64,000 nucleotides of DNA from Tulasnella sp. 424 (lineage: Eukaryota > Basidiomycota > Agaricomycetes > Cantharellales > Tulasnellaceae). The notes beneath the pieces are model-generated. The model was not told the origin of the DNA. It did not search any database and was given only the letters and a program-made list of their open reading frames with translations. This document shows positions 56,881 to 64,000 of the stretch, piece after piece. Made by a program: the position numbers and the translations under genes. The stretch lies in the NCBI GenBank assembly GCA_019633425.1, contig WSUB01000122.1:62001-126000 (forward strand), in the 5' to 3' direction. Numbering within the stretch: position 1 is the first letter of the stretch; each line of letters begins with the position of its first letter.

Positions 56881-59654
56881 TTAAGCTGCCATTAGCTGCC
56901 GAACCTCACTAAGAAACTCATCGCAGTCCGCGACATCAACTTCCAGACCAAGGTTACCGTAAATTGTGGATGCTTCACAAACGAGACGCTCGGCCTCTTC
57001 GTATTGAGCCTGGCGGCGACAGAGCCAGCCCAGGTACCAAAAATTGTTGGCCAAAGATCTCATGGCTCCGATCCGACGATATACCGACTGAGCCTCCAAG
57101 TACGACTTCTCGGCCTGGGCGTACTGTCCCGAATCTGAGTAGGCCTGCCCCAGCCCTTGGACGGAGTTGGCAACGCCGAGCTGATCCCCGATTTGAGAGT
57201 AGGTATCGCGGGCTTGGATGTACGACTCTTCGGCTGTGGGATACTCGCTTCGCAGCCGGTACACGTCTCCCAGACCCTTGACCGAGTTGGCAAAGCCGAC
57301 CTGATCCCCGATTTGAGAGTAGGTGTCGCGGGCTTGGATGTACGACTCCTCGGCTTTGGAATATTCACTTCGCTTCTGGTACACGTCTCCCATACCCTTG
57401 ACCGAGCTGGCAAAGCCGACCTGATCTCCGATTTGAGAGTAGGTGTCGCGGGCTTTGATGTACGACTCCTCGGCTCTGGAATACTCGCTTCGCATCCAGT
57501 ACACGCCTCCCATACCCCTGACCGAGTTGGCAAAGCCGAGCTGATCCCCGATTCGAGAGTAGGTGTCGCGGGCTTGGATGTATGACTCCTCGGCTTTAGA
57601 ATACTCGCTTTGCATCCGGTACATGTCTCCCAGACCCCTGACCGAGTTGGCAAAGCCGAGCTGATTTCCGACTTGAGAGTAGGTGTCACGGGCTTGGATA
57701 TACGACTTCTTGGCTTTGGAATACTCGCTTCGCATTCTGTACAAGTCTCCCAGACCCTTGACCGAGCCGGCAAAGCCGACCTGATTCCCGATTTGAGAGT
57801 AGGTGTCGCGGGCTTGGATGTACAACTCCTCGGCTTTGGAATAATCGCTTCGCCTCGAGTACACGTCTCCCAGACCCCAGACCGAGTTGGCAAAGCCGAC
57901 CTGTTCCCCGATTTGAGAGTAGGTGTCGCGGGCTTGGATATACGACTCCGCGGCTTTGGAATACTCGCTTTGCATCCGGTACGTGTATCCAAGTGCGTGT
58001 AATGCTCCGGCCCCGCCCTGCTTATCTCCAACCGAGTTGGCGACCAACAACGACTCTTGGAACAAGGTTTCTGCTTCAGACATCATGCCATTTCGCAGTT
58101 GAATCCAGCCAAGGGCGCACAAAAGGCCGCTCGAGCGAGTTGTAGCCGAACCGCCGCCCACTTTGCTGCTTGAGGGTATAGCATGACTCTGCAGGGATGG
58201 CAAGTGGGTATACGTAGATTAGAACAACGAGGACTCCCTACCATGAATGAAATAACTTGTTGGCATCTAATAGCCGTTGGTCGCTCATTTGCACTCAATC
58301 TCCAACACTCCCCCATCAGGCTACAGAGTGCCTTGACTTGCTTGAGATGGTAGTGATCTCCGACCATTGGAAGATCGCCTCTGGTGATGCGCAGAATAAT
58401 CGCGTGGTCATTCTCCCGATCAAATGGAAAGTTCCCAGTGATGGCCTGGATCGACCCGGAAAGAGGGTTAGATGACCTCTAGATCTAGATCCCTGAGACT
58501 CGTGCCAACACACCTCCCAAAAAATCCAGCCCATTGCCCAGATGTCGCTTGCCAAACACGGAAACTCTCCCTCCAGCAGCTCCGGAGCGGCCCATCGGAT
58601 GGTCCAAGCTGGACCCGTCATAGTGATGAAATCCCCAGACGCTCCTACCTCCACCTTCAATGACTCCACCGTGGGCGCTGTGGTCGGGATCCGATGCTGG
58701 AACTGTATCCCGGCCGCCGCACCGGCGCTTCTGACTGCCGCGGAATCCATCGTCCGAGCAGAACCGAAGTCGGTAATAATTGCCCGGTTCTCGGAATTGA
58801 CCAGGACGTTGAGCTAGTTTCAGGCCAATGTCAATCTACGCAAAAACGAGCAAGTACCTTAAGCTTACGGATTTTAGGTCTCCGTGGCAGATCGGCGGGG
58901 TCCTTCCATGGAGGTAACTAACCCCCCTGGCAACGTCATTAATCTGTGGTTCCGTAAGCAAAAGATAGATTGTCGTCATAGCGAAAGAGATCGGTTTACC
59001 AAGGATATGCGTTCTGGGAGCTCCCAGTTGTCGGACCGAACGAACTCCCGCAAGTTCCCATTCTTCTCCCAGGAAAGCACGATCCAGGCAATGCCCTCCT
59101 CCGGGTGTTCGACAAAGCCAACGAGTTTCACCACGCTCGGGTGAGATAACTCGTTTAGAAGGTTGACCTCATGAGCAAATGGCTTGACACAAACGGCATC
59201 CACGTCAGAACCACCGACCGCTGTTGGCGGAAAGACGTGCCACGACTTACTGCTAGCGCTCGATCATCCTCGGTATCGGTGTCGAGACGTAGCTTCTTGA
59301 CAGCGATATACTCCGGGTCTTCGAGTCTCGGGGAATTCGAGGACTGGGCTGGAACGAGTATCGCTGCCTCCACGGTCGCTTTCCCGCCTGGCTTGGGAGC
59401 TTCATTTTCGAGCGGTTTGATTCGGGATTTCTCGATTCGGAGATGTCCCAGTGATCCAAGCACTTTTTTCTAAAGCAACGCTTGGTGATTAGCCTTCTTC
59501 GGTCCCGACGAAATGCCCGTAGTGTAGAGCCGCCCACCGGACAGATTTTAAGACTCGTCATCGCCTCTTCGATCTCATCGACAGCGGTATCCTGAGCGCT
59601 TATCGGTGGATGAGAAGGACTTGTTTCTTGAGGGTCTTCGATACTATCGGCCAT
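56881..59654 (-). CDS. Kinase-TPR protein, family 1 copy J (best model, 801 residues)
   Basis: Exons: 59538-59654, 59251-59469, 59000-59182, 58869-58943, 58514-58813, 58242-58445 and 56881-58188, all joined in phase 0 at GT-AG sites. Residues 1-39 are a polar leader (MADSIEDPQETSPSHPPISA). The kinase spans about 60-345. A poor glycine loop (GGKATVEAAIL) is followed by EYIAVKKL (Lys97), FAHEVNLL (Glu117), CHGDLKSLNVLVN (Asp195), TDFGSAR (Asp213) and APE (274-276). The DFG-to-APE segment is about 60 residues, with a variable insert. Residues 367-801 are the N-cap, seven 40-residue TPRs (YSKAEESYIQARDTYSQIGD) and two divergent caps, ending SEVRQLMAA. TPRs usually bind peptides or partner proteins. 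The pair suggests a cytosolic receptor-like kinase; ligand and substrate are unknown. The nearest family-2 copy lies 550 bp upstream on the same strand. Confidence 0.9.
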
Positions 59655-59769
59655 CGTAGAATGGGCTTGATCAACGTATGCGCTGGAAAACTGGATGATA
59701 GAACGGGGGGTAGGAGGTGAGGGATCGATTGAGCAGGGTGGTGGTGGGGGTTAAATTTAAGGGGGACCT

Positions 59770-59940
59770 TTGGAACGAGCGCCACTTCCAGTGGCTGGGC
59801 GCCAGGACGCCGCACCTCCGCAGCTCTGCTCATTGCAAACGCGTGTATCGGCTCAGATCAAACTTCGACTTTAATCTTTTTCGATTCGAAAATACGAGGC
59901 CCTTCCATCTAAAGTATCGAGGCCTTGATGAACAGAGTCA
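59770..59940 (-). promoter_or_regulatory. Family-1 upstream block, copy J
   Basis: TTCCAGTGGCTGGGCGCCAG, GCCGCACCTCCGCAGCTCTG, CAAACTTCGACTTTAATCTT, CGAGGCCCTTCCATCTAAAG. Confidence 0.45.
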
Positions 59941-60014
59941 GGTGGTTGGAAGGGCTGTGAGCGACAAACGCGCATGCGATATACAACGGAGTTGATGCCT
60001 CCGCAGACTCTGGC

Positions 60015-60031
60015 GGAGACGTTCCGTCTCC
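60015..60031. repeat. Inverted repeat (hairpin), second copy
   Basis: GGAGACGTTCCGTCTCC, a 7-bp stem with a 3-base loop as at 43573-43589, again between the family-1 5' flank and the family-2 3' flank. Confidence 0.4.
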
Positions 60032-60201
60032 GTACACAACGGCTGGCTCCCGTTCCGCTCCAAGTCAATGAAAATCGTGGCCTATCTCAGCTACAGTGTA
60101 GATATTCCTTAAGGCACTCTCGTAACGGGCTCAAACGGCTCTATGCTGGTAAGAGCCGATTGAAACGGTAGTCAGGGTAAAGTACACTCGTGCGCTAACT
60201 A

Positions 60202-62828
60202 TTAACCTCCACCTCCTTCAATCCCATTCGTCGGTGATGCGGGACTGGTCAGCAACGCATCCCTTCTCTTCTTCACATCCGCCGCTTTCTCAACCTCACC
60301 CAACACCTTGTACAAATGCATCAACTGATCCTCCACCTCCAATGCCTCCACTCTATCGCCTTTCCTCAACAGCGTCAGATCCAAATCAACCAACGCCTCC
60401 GCCAGGTCCCCTCCAAACTGGTCCAACCCGTTTCCTTGACTCTCCCCCCACCAAACTCGCGTATCGTATATCTTGATCGCTTCCCGTAATGCATCCACGA
60501 CGTCGCTGTCGTTCCAATCTCGTCCCAAGCGACACAGGACCTGGTGGTACCTGACCAAAGTACGGGCCAGGGGGATTTGGAACGCTTGGTGGTTCCCGGT
60601 AGTGTTGTTCAATTGTTCGTACACCCAGATCGCTTCTGCCAACGCGGCGCGTGCGTTCTCGTGTAAGCTGAGGATTTCGTAGCTTACAGCGACCTTTTCC
60701 AAAGCTCCGGCACGCCGTGATAGGAAGATCCCGTTAGTCCTCGAGAGTTCGCGATACCGTTCGGCGGCTTGCAACGCCACTTCCAAGCACAGAACGTGAT
60801 TTCCTCGACGAACGTGATGTTCGTAGTAGACGTCGAGGAGGAACCTTGCTACGTCTGCATGCCAGTCGTCGGGGTAGTGTCGTACGAGGCATTCGAGGCC
60901 TGGGAGGGCTGAACAGAGGTATCGACTATTGTCAAATGGGGCGACTTCGTCTTTGAGGAGATTATGAAGCTCCCGAAGGGTCTCTCCGACTTGCTCTCGG
61001 GACAGTCTAATTCGTCGGCGCAGCGTTGAAATGTCACGGAGGATTTTCCCGACGGGATCTCTGGAGTGTCTGGCTGGAGTCGATAGCGACCGAACTCGGA
61101 CAAACCCGGTAGCGGTCACGACCAGTTGCTGACGCCGGACTTGAATCTCTTCGCCAATAGCCGCCGCGCGAAGCTTAAGGTATTTCTTCGTTAGTGGTGG
61201 TAAGGGTTGACCGTTTTGGTCTTTAAATAACGAAGTCTGAACGCGAGAATCGGCCAAACCCACGTCAGGTCAACCACTGGTTCCTTCGTCGTTCGTACTA
61301 GCACGTACTTTGATATCCTGAGGTTCGCCCTCTAGCTCCACCCTTGTAAACAACGAAAGCTGACAGAATGTTTGGGCGACGTCTGCGTCGAGAGTGGCTT
61401 GCGAGATGCATCCTTGAATCGTGTTCTCAAACATGGGAATGTACTGCATGATCCACCCGTCCAACCATCTCGCTCCCTCCTGCATTCGTTCCAGGCATTA
61501 GAGGCACAACCCCCAAACGCTCAATCTCGGATTCCTACTCACCCACACTCGCACGGTACCGGCCTGTGGTACCGGACTGATCACTGCCACACACGTGCAC
61601 GCATCTGGCCGTTTGTCAGGTTCAAAGTCCCATCATTTTTGAAGTATGTCCGGTAAGCCGTTGGGGAAAGTAGGTGACGGTGCCGGTTCCGGAGTCTTTC
61701 TTTTCGAATCATCGTCACTGCACACGATGAGGATAACGCCTGCATCGTTCTTGATGTCGTGATAAGGAGGGTTTCCGGTCATAATCTAAATGTACGAGAA
61801 GAAAGGAGAAAGATGAATGAGTGAAATGACTTTGCTAGATTACGTGGCGTCGACGAGGATACTCGTACGCACCTCCAAGGCAAGGCATGCCCAACCGCTC
61901 TTCAACGTCCTTCCTCGCCCATGAGCACTTCCCGACTACACCACCGCGTTGACCCCTTGAAGTCGGCGCTTGTCGTCAAACCGCTATGCCCTTCTCGCAC
62001 GACCGCTGCAAGGCCAAAATCGCAGAGGACGGCTCTGCGGTCATCATTAACGAGGACGTTCAGCTGGGGGAGTTTTTGACGATGTAGAGGTGGCGGTGAG
62101 GGGTTGCAAAGGAACGAAGTGGAGTGAGCAGATCGACGAGCTGGTTTAAAACGATGGGGACCGTGTCTGGAGCACAACTAGAGGTCCCTGGGAAGGTGGC
62201 CTCCAGTCGCGCTGCGGAGAGCCGATAGGGGTTTGGGACAAGGAAAAGACCGACAACGTACCGATTTCAGATCTCCGTGAATAATTGGTGGATCTCGGGT
62301 ATGTAGGTACTGCAGTCCCTTGAGAGTATCTCGTACCTAAGGTCTATCGTCAGCACAACAGAAGTGGCCTTGGGTGGACGTTCGTACCAGCTCCAACCTC
62401 TCTTCCGGTTTCGCTTGCTTGTTGGCCAATAATCCTTTACGTTGCCGTTCCGAACAAACGGAGAGACGAGGTACGCGGTTTCGAGGTTCTGGCTTAAAAA
62501 GTACCCGATGAAAGGGAGGATGTTTTCATGATGGACCAAGCAATCATCTCCCTCGTGAGTCGCTGTTTTTCCCCCGAGTGAGCAAGCACTTGAGCATAAA
62601 AGAGATGGTCAGGGGACTCACATAAGCCACTCTCAGACGAAGCGCGCTCGAGTCGTCCGTCTGAAGGACCTTGATAGCGACCGTCACGGATCCACCCGTG
62701 GACCTGTCGTCCGATACGAGCTCCGCCAGCTTGACGACTCCATAACCCCCTCTTCCAAGAGCCTTTTCCCGTATATCAAGTCTGTTCTTGGGTATAAAAT
62801 ATCGTGCCAATGGTTTAAGTGCGTTTTC
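60202..62828 (-). pseudogene. Family-2 kinase/helical-domain gene h, best preserved but frameshifted
   Basis: The first clear exon (about 62620-62828) reads ALGRGGYGVVKLAELVSDD and VTVAIKVLQTDD, with a normal glycine loop and the ATP-site lysine. The next has HHENILPFIGYFLSQNLETA and FVRNGNVKDY, then GLQYLHTRDPPIIHGDLKS, LNVLVNDDRRAVLCDFGLAA and FKGSTRWCSREVLMG. A linker exon (61270-61485) precedes a 354-codon open frame (60202-61263) with SREQVGETLRELHNLLKDEV, PLARTLVRYHQVLCRLGRDW and DRVEALEVEDQLMHLYKVLG, which reads as divergent TPR-like helices. Compared with copy f there is a 7-base gap in helix C (near 62535-62545), one base is missing after VKDY (near 62430), and the frame breaks again after REVLMG (near 61915). 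Only the C-terminal frame is intact, so I call it a pseudogene unless sequencing errors explain the gaps. Confidence 0.68.
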
Positions 62829-63084
62829 CTAGAGGCAAGGGTTTAGTTCCGCATGTGCAAGATAGCACACTGTGAGTCAGGAACAACGACCAGGTGAGCA
62901 AACGCTGGTGAAAAATTGAGAGCCCTTCAGGAACAACGTACCAAAACGGGTCTATCTAACGTGAGTCCATCGTCTGTGGTGATTGTCGTCCTCGAAGCGC
63001 CAAGCAGTGCTTGCGGGTTTTGGCTCCGGATGGAAGTGAACGTTGCAATTGGAAGTCTGGAACAAGGGGTGCAGCGTCCTGATC

Positions 63085-63911
63085 GTTGACGGTGCGGCGC
63101 GCATTGGGGAATATCTCGCGGTAGGAGACGAAATCAAGTCGCATAGGTGACGGTAAAGGTGTTCGAGAATGGAAAGAAAGGAAGGATTGAAGTTTGTTCC
63201 AGATTCCAGCATTGTCGCCCTTAGCTCCGTCCCCTCCGCTATGGCGTCACTGGAAACCCCAGTAGATAAACCCCAAAGGTGCCACTACCTCCATTTGCAA
63301 ACCTTTGGGACTGTGTGGAATCGGATGAACAAGCCTCTCTGCATTACCCCGAGAGGGGATTCGAACAGCCGACGCAGCGAAGATGTCCCCGCTGAGCCAA
63401 GTATCGGAGACCGAGACCATTAAATCAGCCGATATCATAGGAAGCGCAGGTTAATACAGTATTCCCTGTGCTCGTATTGTGATCCAGTGACAGGGGACGT
63501 ATTCAGCAGGGCCTGTCCCTTCTGTCCCGCGGCACGGGACCAGCGTGAGGCACCTCCGAATGACTAGAGCGTAACTCGCGATGTAGGAGGAGGGGAGCTC
63601 GCGTAATCGAGACGGTGATATTCATACCTAGTGCTCCGTGGCCACCACATACTGTGGATCTCACAATATAACGGGGAAAAGCTCCCCGAAACTTTGTTAC
63701 GGGTGGGCAACGTACAAAAAGTGAGTGTGATAGGACATATACAAAGGAGTCGAACGAGTATCATCGAAACTACAGCCATGGGAAAGGTAAACAAAACACA
63801 GAAATGAGAATGAAGGAAGCCGATGCGGAACACAAAAAAGCATATTGAGCGACACGCACGAATGTCGATAAACATGACTCGAAGTAATAATGCAGAGAGA
63901 CGAGACTCGAA
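63085..63911. repeat. R1 intergenic spacer, copy 7 (complete)
   Basis: Nearly the same as 56040-56880: CGTTGACGGTGCGGCGCGCA, GAATATCTCGCGGTAGGAGA, CCCCGAGAGGGGATTCGAAC, GATATCATAGGAAGCGCAGG, CACATACTGTGGATCTCACA, ending at the stop codon of copy L. Confidence 0.7.
63350..63425 (-). other. tRNA-like Pol III A-box/B-box stretch inside R1
   Basis: TGGCTCAGCGG at 63399-63389 and GTTCGAATCC at 63366-63357 on the minus strand, as at 56325-56400. No tRNA fold is supported. Confidence 0.35.
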
Positions 63912-64000
63912 TTAAGCTGCCATTAGCTGACGAACCCCCCTAAGAAAGGTATCGCAGTCCGCGACATCAACTTCCAGACCAAGGTTCCCGTAAATTGTGG
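63912..64000 (-). CDS. Kinase-TPR protein, family 1 copy L (C-terminal end only, cut by the window)
   Basis: The stop at 63914-63912 is preceded by RQLMAA, and the cap reads STIYGNLGLEVDVADCDTFL upstream, almost identical to the end of copy J. The rest of the gene lies beyond the right edge. Confidence 0.75.
   Translation of the reverse strand, partial: TIYGNLGLEVDVADCDTFLRGVRQLMAA

Noticed and set aside
56881..58188. Regular 120-bp direct repeats resembling a CRISPR or satellite array
   Set aside because: The period is exactly 40 codons, the frame is open and the translation is a TPR. This is coding repeat DNA in a eukaryote.

Overview
The window is eukaryotic and reads as a filamentous basidiomycete, probably an Agaricomycete. 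A Rhizoctonia-like (Ceratobasidiaceae) origin is my best guess, not a proof. The reasons are genes split by many short GT-AG introns (about 50-110 bp), a single-intron GH11 xylanase, a Crinkler-type nuclease-kinase gene of the kind known from mushrooms, and a large lineage-specific kinase expansion.

Most of the 64 kb is a head-to-tail array on the minus strand. Family 1 is a 7-exon gene. It encodes a short N-terminal leader, a TKL-like protein kinase and a C-terminal run of very similar 40-residue TPR repeats (LGN/GPSM2-like spacing). Copies that look intact are A (2589-5003), B (6565-9106), C (13603-16140), E (22510-25032), F (29787-32422), G (36867-39277), H (40455-43228), I (46408-49181) and J (56881-59654). 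Copy D (17304-19035) and fragment K (52234-52612) are broken, and copy L runs off the right end. Canonical repeats number 4 to 7 per gene, usually followed by two divergent capping repeats.

Family 2 lies between many of these copies on the same strand. It is another kinase joined to a divergent helical, TPR-like C-terminus. Every family-2 copy in the window looks decayed (near 9582-10960, 19036-21560, 32836-35300, 43640-45520, 52613-54300 and 60202-62828), and two further sites keep only flank. The ancestral duplication unit therefore appears to be: R1 spacer, family-1 gene, family-1 5' flank, family-2 gene, family-2 5' flank. Intergenic parts of this unit (the R1 spacer, the family-1 upstream block and a CACGTG block upstream of family 2) recur many times.

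Three other loci break the pattern. A minus-strand secreted-protein gene runs off the left edge (1-778). A GH11 endo-xylanase lies on the plus strand (27964-28706). A plus-strand nuclease-kinase gene of the Crinkler/CR-effector type (49943-51998) sits in a roughly 2.15 kb insertion that cleanly splits one R1 spacer. An unrecognised minus-strand gene remnant is duplicated at 25780-26653 and 54640-55440.

Together the array looks like a birth-and-death cluster of kinase-TPR receptor-like proteins. A recognition or innate-immunity-like role is an inference from repeat homogeneity and copy-number variation; no sequence feature proves it.
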